In this document: positions 41,564 through 51,375 of the stretch, one piece after another
How positions within the stretch are numbered: the first letter of the stretch is position 1
Layout: each line of letters begins with the position of its first letter
Source of the DNA: Spirogloea muscicola
Lineage: Eukaryota > Streptophyta > Zygnematophyceae > Spirogloeales > Spirogloeaceae
DNA length: 64,000 bases
Assembly: GCA_009602725.1 (NCBI GenBank)
Contig: WELB01000109.1
Span: 128,026 to 192,025, forward strand
Direction: 5' to 3'
Program-made: the position numbers and the translations under genes
Notes under the pieces: generated by a model
What the model was told of the DNA's origin: nothing
Database searches by the model: none
What the model saw: only the letters and a program-made list of their open reading frames with translations

Positions 41564-42200
41564 TGTAGTGAACCAGCCGTCTGGTTTAGCCACATGGCTC
41601 TTGTTGACATTACATTGTTTGAGTGGCTATTTGGCCCAGGTGACCCGCCAGCAGGCGGGCTGGCTGGCTGGGCAAGTGGCCCGCCCAGGGACGGTTCCCG
41701 CCTAGAGACGGTTTCCGCCCAGAGACGGTTCCCGCCCAGAGACGGCTCCCGCCCGTCCTGAATTACCCTTCGCCAAGGTCCGCCCATTCAAGGGAGGATC
41801 TTTGGGCCCGCCGCAAGGTGGGCCTTGGGGCGACCCGCTCACACCCCTGGAGGGGGGGTGGCACTGGGAAGCATAAGGAGCCTTGGAGGCAGAGGCTCCA
41901 CGATCAGATCGAGCCAGTGAAGCCCCAGGGACAGCATTGCCGCTGCTCGCCGCTGCAGCAGCCGTTGCACTGCTGCGGGCCTGCTGCGGGGCGCCCGTGG
42001 CTGTGCCCGTCAAGGGCCAGTCGCTGGTCTGCGCCCAGGAGGTGGGGTCGCCGCCGGACGGCGGCGCCACAGGGCCTGTCTTCCGCTGCGCATTGCGCTA
42101 GTGCTTCCTGGTGTAGTGGGTTGGCTCCTAAACCCACTATGTTCGAACTCAATAAGGACTTCTCTCGTTAACAGACGTGTTTAGAGCGTAGTTCACTACA
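41564..42200 (+). repeat. 5' LTR-1 of element C
   Basis: TGTAGTGAACCAGCCGTCTG to ...GCGTAGTTCACTACA. Contains four 18-bp units of AGAGACGGTTCCCGCCC type (about 41692-41755), absent from other LTR-1 copies. Hairpins: GCCGCCG-GA-CGGCGGC (42050-42065) and TAGTGGGTT...AACCCACTA (42114-42139). Confidence 0.9.
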
Positions 42201-42202
42201 AT

Positions 42203-42214
42203 TGGTATCAGAGG
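42203..42214 (+). promoter_or_regulatory. Primer binding site of element C
   Basis: TGGTATCAGAGG, two bases after the LTR. Confidence 0.85.
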
Positions 42215-42676
42215 TGGTCTTGCATCTATCAGGCTTGTGGGCTTGTCATATTTTTGTGCCTGCTGCTGATGATGCAAGGACCTCCCTGATGTGCTGGCCT
42301 GACCCTTTCTGTTGAAGTTAAGGTGTCTTGCCAGACGTTGGTGCGTGAGGTGGCTCAGCGGGAGCGCAGAGCCAGCAGTGACCAACGCCAATCATCGACT
42401 ACCTTTGAGGACCACATCCTGCGTTCGCTCCTGCTGAGGTGTGGCTATGAGCTTGCAGAATGGTTAGTCGTGTGGCCAAGTCGAGTGCATCGAGTGCATC
42501 GGTCTTGGTCATCTTTGCGGCTGTCTGCCTGCCTGCTTTTGGAGGTGTGAAGTTGCGCGCTGCCTCTTGCTCGCTTGCTGCGGCCGCAGTCTTGCGATGT
42601 CCTGTATGGCAGTATGGATTGTGTGAAATGCTGACTGCGAGGGCCTGAACTGATCGTTCAGTGTTCTTCAGCCAGC

Positions 42677-44211
42677 ATGCCTTCGCACACTTCCAATGCG
42701 CGGCAGAACCCTCCAGAAGGGGGAGAGCGGTCAGCTGCGGATGCAGCGACTGCCGCGGAGCGGTCGGCTGTGGATGCAGCGGCTGCAGCGCGGTCGGCTG
42801 TGGATGCAGCGGCTGCAGAGAGGTCAGCTGTGGATGCAGCAGCTGCTGGGCGGTCGGCTGTGGATGCAGCGGCTGCTATGGGGCGGTCGGCTGTGGATGC
42901 AGCGGCTGCAGGCGGTCGGCTGTGGATGCAGCGGCTGCAGGGCGGTCGGCTGTGGATGCAGCGGCTGCGGCAGGGCCAGATACTGCGGATGCAGTGGCTG
43001 CTGCGGGGCAAGCCCTGGAGGGGCATGTCGAGCTGGGAGCCGGAGGCCTGAAGGGCTTGTCGGCTGGGGACCTGCACCGTGTTGTACTCCTTACGCAGGA
43101 CCTGGCAGCAGTCCAAGCTGCAATGGACCCAGTTCCGAAGGGGCTCTACTCCGGTCGTGACGACCAGGGTGGACTGCAGCCCTGGCTCAGCAAGATGTTG
43201 GAGTGGCTCACTCCAATGCTGATGGCGCATGCTCGGGAGCTGCTCAGCACGCCGGACATTGGGCGTGGCAAGCGCCCTCTGCTGGAGGCAGGGGGATCTG
43301 CAGAGGCAGCGCGGGGCAGGAAGAGGTTTAATACTAAGGAGGGCTCTACCGCTCGTTCCCATGGCGGCTTTCAGCCACGCGTGACAGTCGCTGGTTCGCG
43401 AATGGAAGGAGGTGGTGGCTGCTATGGCTGCGGCGCCAAGAGCCACCTGCTCAGGGACTGCCTGGCGGCAGGTCCATCTCCATCGAGGCCACGTCCTCAG
43501 CGCCCACGGGACCGGGACAAGGGCAGCTTCAAGGGTAAGCTTGAGTGCCTGACCCTTGCCTCTGAGAGCCACATCATTCAGCCAAATGCACTTGAGCTGT
43601 TTGATCTTGCTGGCATTGCTTGCCAGCCAACCGTGCTGGCTGTGCGCTCCACATTTGCTTTATTGCTAGGCCTGGAGGCCGGAGGGCCTCTATTTGTGTG
43701 GGTTACCCACAATGCTCTGCGAATGGCTGCTGATGTTTACTTGAGCTGGCCTGAGCGCCGTGAGGCTGAAGAAATGCTGTTCTTCATTGTGCCGCAGAGG
43801 CGCGGCGTGCCTAGTCGAGCTCCGCTGGGGATGGACCTGTTATGCTCGCACGAGGCGGGCCACAGGCTCCTTAGGCGCAGCGTCGAAGGCTCTCCACATA
43901 GACCTTACCCGCCCTCGGTCCGGGTCTACGTCGCTCGCACCCCATTCCTTGGCAGTGTCCATGGGGGACACACCATGCTATTCGACGGGCTGGTTGCTGC
44001 TACACCAACTAGGATCCTCCTAAACTCAGTGGCTTCAGTGTCCTTTGTGAGTCGGAATTTGGTGTGCTCCGCTGGCTTGCATTTGCAAGCAGACGGTCTA
44101 TCAAGAGTGACATTGGCCGATGGCACCCCACCAATGTGCTGGGTTTGTGCTCAATTCCAATTCGCATTCAACAGTATAAAGCCGAGGTGCTTTGCTACGC
44201 TATGGCGTTGA
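42677..44211 (+). CDS. Element C gag-protease ORF (frame slip in minisatellite)
   Basis: The ATG at 42677 opens MPSHTSNARQNPPEGGERSA followed by RSAVDAAAA units. Within the 30-bp minisatellite (42720-42990) a non-triplet change moves this series into the frame that stays open to 44211. That frame is also open upstream (no ATG, Cys/Gly-rich). Downstream: LEGHVELGAG, a gag core shortened by a large deletion (GRDDQGGLQPWLSKMLEW), ARELLSTPDIGRGKRPLLEA, and the complete zinc knuckle CYGCGAKSHLLRDC (about 43420-43460). Then VYLSWPERREAEEMLFFIVP follows, and a protease-like region where DSGA has become NSVA (ILLNSVASVSFVSR). A further indel at about 44130 ends the protein early. The length and openness fit a gag that was used recently; the protease is inactive. 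Confidence 0.75.
42720..42990 (+). repeat. Gag minisatellite (about 30-bp units)
   Basis: GCGGTCGGCTGTGGATGCAG + CGGCTGC(TG) repeated about nine times. Copies in elements A (about 10898-11010) and B (27130-27350) have fewer or different units. Confidence 0.85.
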
Positions 44212-44956
44212 CTGTCGCATTTGTGATATTGGGAGATGACTGGCTTTGTGCCACATCTGAATGCCTTGCTCTTGAACACCTTGTGTGTGAATGCTGCGGA
44301 TTCACATGGCGGGGTTCTTGCTACGCGAAATGCAAACCCAGGTCGAGAACCTGCTGCCGATGGGCTCTCCACTGAGCCATCTTGCCATACAGAGCACCTG
44401 TCCTCTTTGTCAAAAGGAAGATTGATACTCTACAGATGTGCATTGATTCTCAGGCTTTGCATCAGCAACATTTGCACCGCCGTTGTATTGGCTACCTTGA
44501 CTGCTTTTGGAGTGCGGGCTGCAGGATTGCGTCCGACTCGTCGAGCTTCTCGGCTGACCCTTATCAGCTGTACATGCGTGTCCGTAAAGGGTATGTGTGT
44601 GCTTTGGTAGAGGGGCTTCTCAGCCCAGGTGGCTAACATTCCCGCGCTCCGCTACAAGTGGGGAGGACGGCCGGAACCATATTCCCGCCGTTTTAGCCTT
44701 CATTGGGACCCTCTTGCAGGCTCAGAGCTGAGCTGGGCACTTCTCGGCAATTGCCCAGAGTCGCCAAAGGCTTATGCTGCCCAACATCGAAAGGATCTGT
44801 CCTTCCATGTTGGTGCTCAAGTGCTCCTGAGTACGGAGTACTGTCTGATGAAGTGTCTCGGGTATGGGCCTGAGCACAAATCGTGAACACCTGTGGTCAG
44901 TTTGGCCAATTGTCCAGATGACTGTTCTCTTGGTGTTCCCGAGGACGTGAACACCA
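44212..44956 (+). pseudogene. Element C pol scraps
   Basis: Short pieces in pol order: LREMQTQVENLL and PVLFVKRKIDTLQMCID (RT fingers), then ATLTAFGVRAAGLRPTRRAS (RNase H-integrase linker). EGLLSPGG, WGGRPEP...LHWDPLAGSE, VSFHVGAQVLLSTE and KCLGYGPEHKS (integrase C-terminus and chromodomain tail) follow. Joined deletions leave about 700 bp in place of about 3 kb in element B. Confidence 0.8.
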
Positions 44957-44969
44957 GAGTGGGGAGGAA
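44957..44969 (+). promoter_or_regulatory. Polypurine tract of element C
   Basis: AGAGTGGGGAGGAA abuts the 3' LTR. Confidence 0.85.
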
Positions 44970-45603
44970 TGTAGTGAACCAGCCGTCTGGTTAAGCCACA
45001 TGGCTCTGTTGACATTACATGAGTGGCTATTTGGGCCAGGTGACCCGCCAGCAGGCGGGCTGGCTGGCTGGCTGGGCAAGTGGCCCGCCCAGGGACGGTT
45101 CCCGCCTAGAGACGGTTTCCGCCCAGAGACGGTTCCCACCCAGAGACGGCTCCCGCCCGCCCTCAATTACCCTTCGCCAAGGTCCGCACATTCAAGGGAG
45201 GATCTTTGGGCCCGCCGCAAGGTGGGCCTTGGGGCGACCCGCTCACACTCCTGGAGGGGGGGTGGCACTGGGAAGCATAAGGAGCCTTGGAGGCAGAGGC
45301 TCCAAAATCAGTTCGAGCCAGTGAAGCCCCAGGGGCAGCCTTGCCGCTGCTCGCCGCCGCAGCAGCCGCCGCACTGCTGCGGGCCTGCTGCGGGGTGCCC
45401 GTGGCTGTGCCCGTCAAGGGCCAGTCGCTGGTCTGCGCCCAGGAGGTGGGTCGCCGCCGGACGGCGGCGCCACAGGGCCTGTCTTCCGCTGCGCATTGCG
45501 CTAGTGCTTCCTGGTGTGGTGGGTTGGCTCCAAAACCCACTATGTTCGAACTCAATAAGGACTTCTCACTTTAACAGACGTGTTTAGAGCGTAGTTCACT
45601 ACA
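44970..45603 (+). repeat. 3' LTR-1 of element C
   Basis: TGTAGTGAACCAGCCGTCTG to ...TAGTTCACTACA; differs from the 5' LTR by scattered substitutions and a few small indels. Confidence 0.9.
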
Positions 45604-45752
45604 GCAAGACAGGGCTCACGCCAAGCGGCACAACGCTGGCGGTAGAAGACAATGCGCGTGGGAGAATACAGGGAGATGGGCCGCGCAACAGATTGTAGTA
45701 CACATGTACGCGTGATGGGAGGGTGCTGCGCCCAGAAGAGCGGAACGCTACA
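45604..45752 (-). repeat. LTR-6, 5' (U3) end
   Basis: Minus strand starts TGTAGCGTTCCGCTCTTCTG at 45752 and matches the plus-strand LTR-6 at 50353-50505 (GTACATGTG, CTCCCATCA, CTTGTCTTCT blocks). Confidence 0.8.
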
Positions 45753-46518
45753 CGCTGGTTGCTTTCGCTGCGGCGACTTGAGCCATCGCATCCGGGATTG
45801 CAAGGCCCCCGGGCCTTCTGATTCTCGGCCGGCACGTCCCTTTGGGCGGAGCAAGGCCAATGACAAGGGCAAGCTTGAGTACCAAACTCAAGCCTCGATA
45901 TACGAGCTCGAACGGCAAGTCGTATGTACTTCTGACCTGGTTGGCCAGGCCTGCCCGCAATCGGACGTACTTAATGTACGCTCGATCTCTGCTTTCTTGC
46001 AAGCTTTGGAGGCCGGGGGGCCTCTACCTGTGTGGCTGTCCCACGCTGACTTGCACGTAGCAGCAAGATGTACCTTAGTTGGCCTTCTCGTCGTCGGCCT
46101 GAAGACGTGGTGTTCTTCAATGTGCCTTCAGGCGTAACGTGACCAATCAATCCCCTGCGGAACGTCGCTGCTGTGCTCGTGTAACACGGGACATCCAATC
46201 CTATTGCCTGGCGGTAATGATACTCAGGAGATGCCGTACCAAGCGAGACTGCTATTTATGTCGCCCGCCACCCGCTTCTTGGTGTTTTACACGGAGCAAA
46301 GACGATGATATTCGAGGGGCTGGTTGCTGACGCACCGGCTAGGACCCTCATGGACACAGGGCTATTGTGTTCTTTGTCAACAAGATCCTGGTAGGTGTCC
46401 ATAGCTTGAATATGTATGGAGTCCACTGCTTTGGAGCGCGTGACATTGGCAAGTGCCAACCCACCGATGTGCTGGGTGCGTGTAAGGTCCCCATCCGCAT
46501 CCAGAAATACAAGGCCGT
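45753..46518 (+). pseudogene. Plus-strand gag (zinc knuckle) and protease, second part
   Basis: Zinc knuckle CFRCGDLSHRIRDCKAPG at 45764-45815 is a complete CX2CX4HX4C. VCTSDLVGQACPQSDVLNVR and FLQALEAGGPLPVWLSHADL follow, then a stop at 46137. Protease region: TMIFEGLVADAPARTLMDTG (DTG loop at about 46352), frameshifted, then DIGKCQPTDVLGACKVPIRI. It is cut by an LTR-7 at about 46519. It is the continuation of 39910-40427. Confidence 0.8.
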
Positions 46519-46993
46519 GCGCCAGCCTCTTGCATCCATCGTGTCCCTTGTCAGGCCCGCCCCTCCGGGAGAGGCCCTTGGGGGCGACCCTCGTCACACC
46601 CTCTGGGAAAGGGTGGCAGGAGGACCGCTATAAGTAGTAGGCCTTGGCCAGACTCCTGTGTCCGACCAACGCCGAGAGAGACACAGCTCTGCTGCTGCCT
46701 AGTCAGCCCCGCTGCTGATTGCTGCCGCCGCCGCCGCCACAGCTTTGCTGCTGCCGCCTGCTGCCCAGCCCGTCGCTGCAGCTCCTCGCTGCGGGCCCCG
46801 CCGGCTCTCTGTAAGTCTATTGGTAGGGTCACCGCCCTAGGGCGGTTGCCTCAGGGTAAGACTTCCGCTGCGCTCAGTGCGCGTATGTGCGTTGGCGTTC
46901 TCTTCTATGAGGGTTGTCTCCAGAACACCCTTTGACCGAATCCAAACAGGACATTCTGACCCTAAGTGTGTAATTAAGGACATGGATGCTACA
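46519..46993 (+). repeat. LTR-7, 5' truncated
   Basis: Matches 47655-47876 plus 48433-48683. TATAAGTA at 46629-46636. Perfect hairpin ACCGCCCTAGGGCGGT at 46831-46846. Ends ...GGACATGGATGCTACA. The left junction falls at a GTGCGCC shared with the protease sequence. Confidence 0.75.
46629..46636 (+). promoter_or_regulatory. TATA box of LTR-7
   Basis: TATAAGTA in ACCGCTATAAGTAGTAGG. The related LTR at 47188 has TGTAAGTA instead. Confidence 0.6.
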
Positions 46994-47187
46994 GCCGCAG
47001 ATATGACCTGACCGATGGACACGATCGATGCTGGCCACACGACTGCTCTTTGCCACTTCAAGGCTGCAGGCATCAATCCCCACCTCAAAGTAGGCGAGTA
47101 GCAGCAGGTGGTCCTCCTCGAAGGAGAAGGCAGTCGATGATTGGCGTTGGTCGGTGCTGGCTCAGTGTGCAAAGATTACGCAGCACC
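46994..47187 (-). other. Unassigned spacer, probably LTR-1 element leader/gag edge
   Basis: The other side of the LTR-7 insertion (48684-48840) is a minus-strand LTR-1-type leader, so this may be the same old element. On its own I recognise nothing. Confidence 0.3.
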
Positions 47188-47876
47188 TGTAACGTTCCCC
47201 CCGTCTGGGCGTGCCAACGGGGCCGGTAACTCTGCATGATCGTATTGTATTTACCGTTTCGGAGTCCCAAACGGTGCAGGTGACTTTTCTACACCACGTG
47301 TAGCTATTTACGGTTCGAGGTCCCGGGCTCCGAACCACGTCCGCACGCCTCGGGCCCCGTGCGCACGCATCGGGCCCACGCCCTGCGGGCTGGACGGGTG
47401 GGCCAGCTCTCCCTCAGGCAGCGCCCTGCGGGCTGGCCGGGTTGGCCAGCTCTCTTGGCCTCATGGCCGCATGGCCTCGGTCCTGAGTCCTCATGGCCTC
47501 AGTCCTTTGGCCCTGTGAGCCAGGCTCTTGGCCTGGCACGTCACCTCCTTGGCGCTAGTCACTGTTCAGCGCGCCAGTCTCTTGGACTCGCGCGCCGGCC
47601 TCTTGGCGCTAGTCCCTTGGACTCGTGCTACAGGCCTCTGGCCCTGTGCGCCAGCCTCTTGCATTCGTCGTGTCCCCTTGTCAGGCCCGCCCCTCCGGGG
47701 GAGGGCCCTGGGGGCGACCCTCGTCACACCCTCTGAGGAGGGGCGGCAGGAGAATCGCTGTAAGTAGTAGGCCTTGGCCAGACTCCTCAGTCCGACCAAT
47801 GCCGAGAGAGACACAGCCCTGCTACTGCTTAACCAGCCCCGCTGCTGCCTGCTGCCGCCGTCACCGCCACAGCTCT

Positions 47877-48432
47877 TGTAAAGAACCTCGCCCTAAACAC
47901 GCAGTTAGAGAGAGCAGTCCTTTGTGGGTTCGAGCATAGGGAGTTTAGGGGCCAACCCACTACACAAGGAAGCACTAGCGCATAGCGCAGCGGAAGACAG
48001 GCCCTGTGGCACCGCCGTCCGGCGGCGACTCCACCTCCTGGGCGCAGGCCGGCGCAGCAGGCCCCGCAGCGCAGTGCGGCGGCGGCTGCGGCGGAGAGCA
48101 GCGGCAAGGCTGCTCCTGGGCTTCCCGGGCTCGAACTGATTGATGAGCCTCAGCCCCCAAGGCTCCTTAGTGCTCCCCCGTGCCACCCCCCCTCCAGGGG
48201 TGTGAGCAGGTCGCCCCAAGGCCCGCCTTGCTGCGGGCTCAAAGATCCTCCCTTGAACGGGCGGATCCTGGCGAGGGGTATTTCGGGACGGGCGGGGCCC
48301 GCACCCGGGCGGGCCACTTGCCCGGCCAGCCAGCCCGCCAGCTGGAAGGTCACCTGGCCCAAATAGTCGGGTCATGTAATGCCAACAGAGCCATGTGGAT
48401 TTAGGGTTTAGGGTTCCGGCTGTTCCATTACA
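47877..48432 (-). repeat. Solo LTR-1 with target duplication GCTCT and telomere-like patch
   Basis: Minus strand TGTAATGGAACAGCCGG... to GGGCGAGGTTCTTTACA. Flanks GCTCT at 47872-47876 and 48433-48437. Near its 5' end the usual GTGGCTTAACCAGACGG is replaced by GTGGATTTAGGGTTTAGGGT + TCCGG. Confidence 0.9.
48399..48415 (+). repeat. Interstitial telomere-like TTTAGGG repeat (two units)
   Basis: ATTTAGGGTTTAGGGTTCC inside the LTR-1 at 47877-48432, replacing about 11 bp of LTR sequence. TTTAGGG is the common green-plant telomere unit. Confidence 0.7.
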
Positions 48433-48683
48433 GCTCTGCTGCTGCCGCCTGCTGCCCAGCCCGTCTCCGCAGCTCCTCGCTGCGGGCCCCGCCGGCTCTC
48501 TGTGAGTCTCTTGGTATAGTCACCACCCCAGGGCGGTGCCTCAGGGTAGGACTTCCGCTGCGCTGTGTGCGCATATGTGCGTTGGCGTTCTCTTGGATGA
48601 GGGTTGTCTCCAAAACACCCTATGACCAAACCCAAACAGGACATTCTAACCCTGACTGTGTGTATAAAAATTGGAATATTACA

Positions 48684-48840
48684 GCACCTATCGATTCCGC
48701 TGAGCATCCGCGCAGACCAATGTCTGGCAAGGCACTTTATCTCAACCGAAAAAGTCAAGCCAGCACAGCAGGAAGATCCTTGCATCATCAGCGGCAAGTA
48801 CAAAAACGTACGCGATAGCTGCAATCACTACCGCTAGCCC
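48684..48840 (-). other. LTR-1 element leader fragment
   Basis: The minus strand matches the leader after the primer binding site of elements B and C: GCTGATGATGCAAGGATCTT, GTGCTGGCTTGAC and TGCCTTGCCAGACATTGGT. Confidence 0.65.
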
Positions 48841-49364
48841 TTTAACGAGCAAGTGGCCCGCCAGATAGCGGGCTGGCTTGCTGGGCGGGCGGGGCCCGCC
48901 CAGGTGCGGGCCCCGCCCGTCCAAAGATACCCCTCGCCAGGATCCACCCGTCCAAGGGAGGATCTTTGGCCCGCCGCAAGGCAGGCCATGGGGCGACCCG
49001 CTCACACCCTAGAAGAGGGGTGGCACGGGGAGAAGCACTACGAGCCTTGGGCTGAGACCCGACATCAGTTCGGACCGGTAAAGCTCAAGGGCAGCCTTGC
49101 TGCTGCCTGCCGCCGCAGCCGCCGTCGCAGCCTGCTGCGGGGCTTGCTGCGGGGAGTCCGTGGCTGCGCCGCTTGGGGGGACAGCTGCTGGCTTGCGCCC
49201 AGGAGGTTTAGTCGCCTTTGGACGGCGGCGCCACAGGCTTTGTCTTCCATTGCGCTATGCGCTGATCCTTCACCCTGTATTGGCTTGGCTCCTGAACCCC
49301 TACAGCTGAACCTAAGGAGGACGACTCACTTTTAATTGCGTGTGTAGGGAAGAGGTTCTTTACA
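48841..49364 (+). repeat. LTR-1 variant, 5' truncated
   Basis: Starts inside the LTR at AGTGGCCCGCCAG and ends GGGAAGAGGTTCTTTACA. No primer binding site follows. It is more divergent than other LTR-1 copies (GTTTAGTCGCCTTTGGACGGC at hairpin I). Confidence 0.7.
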
Positions 49365-50352
49365 GAAGCCCTTGATGACGAAATGGGACACGAAATGGAC
49401 GACTTGTGGCCAATAACCTCTCCGCGCTTTGGCAGTCCATCTGCAGCCGATTGCAGGTACCCTGCTCCGCAGAGTATCCGTTCCTGTATACCCATCTGCA
49501 GCCGGTTGAATTAATCCCTGTCGCACTCCTGTGCTTTAGTTGCGGCCGTGTCTAAGACATCCTCCTGATGTATTTGAGGGAGTGTAATCGGCTGCTCTTG
49601 CACAGAACCCTGTGTGCATATTACATACTACCTTATGGAGTTCGCTCCACAACCCGATCGCGTTCCTTCAGCCTTTCCTGCTTTCCACAAATTGAGAACC
49701 CCGAACACGCTTGAGCTGTTCCGGCAATAAGCACCACAAATCTTGCAACAAGTCGTCATCATAGCAACGAAGTACCTCCAAAAAAGGGGTGCATGCCGGG
49801 AACACAATCCATGCGGAATGAATCGTTCTTCCTTGTTGCAGCTTCGCAGAGCGTTAGCACGTTGCGCCTTCCAGTGCCCAGGCTCTTTGCAGAATAACAG
49901 GTGAGCTTCCTTTTGGTCACAAGGTTGCCAGTCCGCGCATGCAGCGCCAGTATCTTTTTCCCTTGTCTCGCAGTTACTCTGATCCTGACAATTTTTGCTG
50001 CTCACTTATGCCAGCGTCTTCTTCTTATTGTCCACACAGGTGAGGTTGACGTTGAGCCTGTCAACGTCAACGTGCTAACGTGCAGGAGGTTGTTGAGGAG
50101 GATGTACACCTCATTCGTAAGTCGACGTTTAAGCTCAGAGCTCCTAGTTCGTCCACCACCTGCTGTACATGTTGAGATGGTCGGCCGATCATATTGCCTC
50201 ATAAGGAGGAGGTTGTCCCGACACAGCAGCAACTGAAAAACACGAAAGTGCGACAGGAGAAGAAGCAGTCTAACTGCTCTTACACACAGTGCATCGTACC
50301 TTGTGGAGCGCGCCCACCATCCCACAGCAGCACCTTCGAGGCCGCATAGTCG
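49365..50352. other. No recognisable gene
   Basis: A CATCTGCAGCCG(A/G)TTG repeat occurs at 49438 and 49492, and a short GTTGACGTTGAG/CAACGTCAACG palindrome at about 50045-50070. No conserved protein was found in any frame. Confidence 0.35.
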
Positions 50353-51077
50353 TGTAGCATTCCGCCCGTCTGGCCGCACAAGCCTCCCATCAATTCGTAC
50401 ATGTGGTATCTGCGACGCGGCACAATCCGGTCTATCTATCCTTCCGCGCGCCTTGTCTTCTTCTCCCGCCAGCGATGTACCACTTGGCGAGACCCCTGTC
50501 TTGCGGTATCCTCGAGGTCCGCCTGTGGACGTCACATGTCCTACGGGTCCCTCGGTCCGCCCGTGGCCGTTACCTGTCCTCCTTACGGTACCCTCGAGGT
50601 CTTCCCGTGGACGTGACATGTCCCCGCGACCGACCCTAGGCCCGCACCTGACGGGGTGGGCTTTGAAGCGGCTCTTACACACCCTGGAGGGGGGGTGGCA
50701 TTGAAGCAACACAAAGAGTCGGGCGAGAGCGGACTTGGTAGTTGATCAGGGAGGCCAGAGAGACACCTATCCCTGCTTGCCTGCTGCCGCAGCCGCCGCC
50801 ACAGCTCTGCTGCCGTCGTCTGCTGCTCAACCCGTTGCCGCAGCTCGTCGCTGCGAAAATCGCCGGCTCTCCGTAAGTGCCATGGCCCCACGCGGGGACA
50901 GCTATTCAGCAGACCCTCAGTAGAGTCGCCGCCTTCTGGCGGTGCCTCAGGGTAAGACTCCCGCCGTGTGTTGTAGTAGTGCTTCACTGTAGGGGATTTG
51001 CTTCTCAAGCCCCATCAACCGACTCCAACCAGGACGTACTAACCACTAACTGCGAGTATAGGGATCAGGACGTCACA
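50353..51077 (+). repeat. LTR-6, full length
   Basis: TGTAGCATTCCGCCCGTCTG to ...GGGATCAGGACGTCACA (725 bp). R-U5 hairpins are present (GCCGCCTTCTGGCGGT at about 50927). Flanks AGTCG/GCCTG do not match, and no primer binding site follows, so its history is unclear. Confidence 0.8.
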
Positions 51078-51375
51078 GCCTGGGTGCTCCCCACTTGCCA
51101 CCGCCTCAGTTGTTGCAGCTGTCGGCGCCGCGCCGCCACCCAATTGACGCACGGCATGGCCGTCATAGCAACAGGCTATTATGGCTGCGCTTTTAATCAT
51201 GACATGCTGCCGAAAACAATAATGGAGGGGATCCGATGTCCCGCTAGGTTCAGATTGCAGTCCTTACGAAAGACGGCAGCTAGTCGGCCAGCCCCGTTGG
51301 CGAGAATACTGTGGTGTGCCTAGGTCGGGGTGACTATGGGGGAGGTAGTGTGGATATGCATGGGCTGGCCCAGCC
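51078..51375. other. No recognisable feature
   Basis: Short unassigned spacer ending in CAGCC, the target of the next solo LTR. Confidence 0.3.

Larger units (their letters stand above)
41564..45603 (+). mobile_element. Element C: young internally deleted Ty3/gypsy element
   Basis: Two near-identical full LTRs (637 and 634 bp), primer binding site, a long gag-protease ORF, pol reduced to scattered scraps, polypurine tract, and a perfect target duplication GCAAG (41559-41563 and 45604-45608). The protease catalytic triad is mutated and RT/integrase are missing, so it must have moved with proteins supplied by another copy. It inserted into LTR-6. Confidence 0.92.
47188..48683 (+). repeat. Solo LTR-7 with target duplication GCACC
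   Basis: TGTAACGTTCCCCCCGTCTG to ...TTGGAATATTACA. Flanks GCACC at 47183-47187 and 48684-48688. It contains a nested minus-strand solo LTR-1. The U3 has CTTGG(A/C)CTCG...GCGCCAG repeats. Confidence 0.9.

Noticed and set aside
48399-48415. True telomere or chromosome end
   Set aside because: Only two units, embedded in an LTR with intact flanks.
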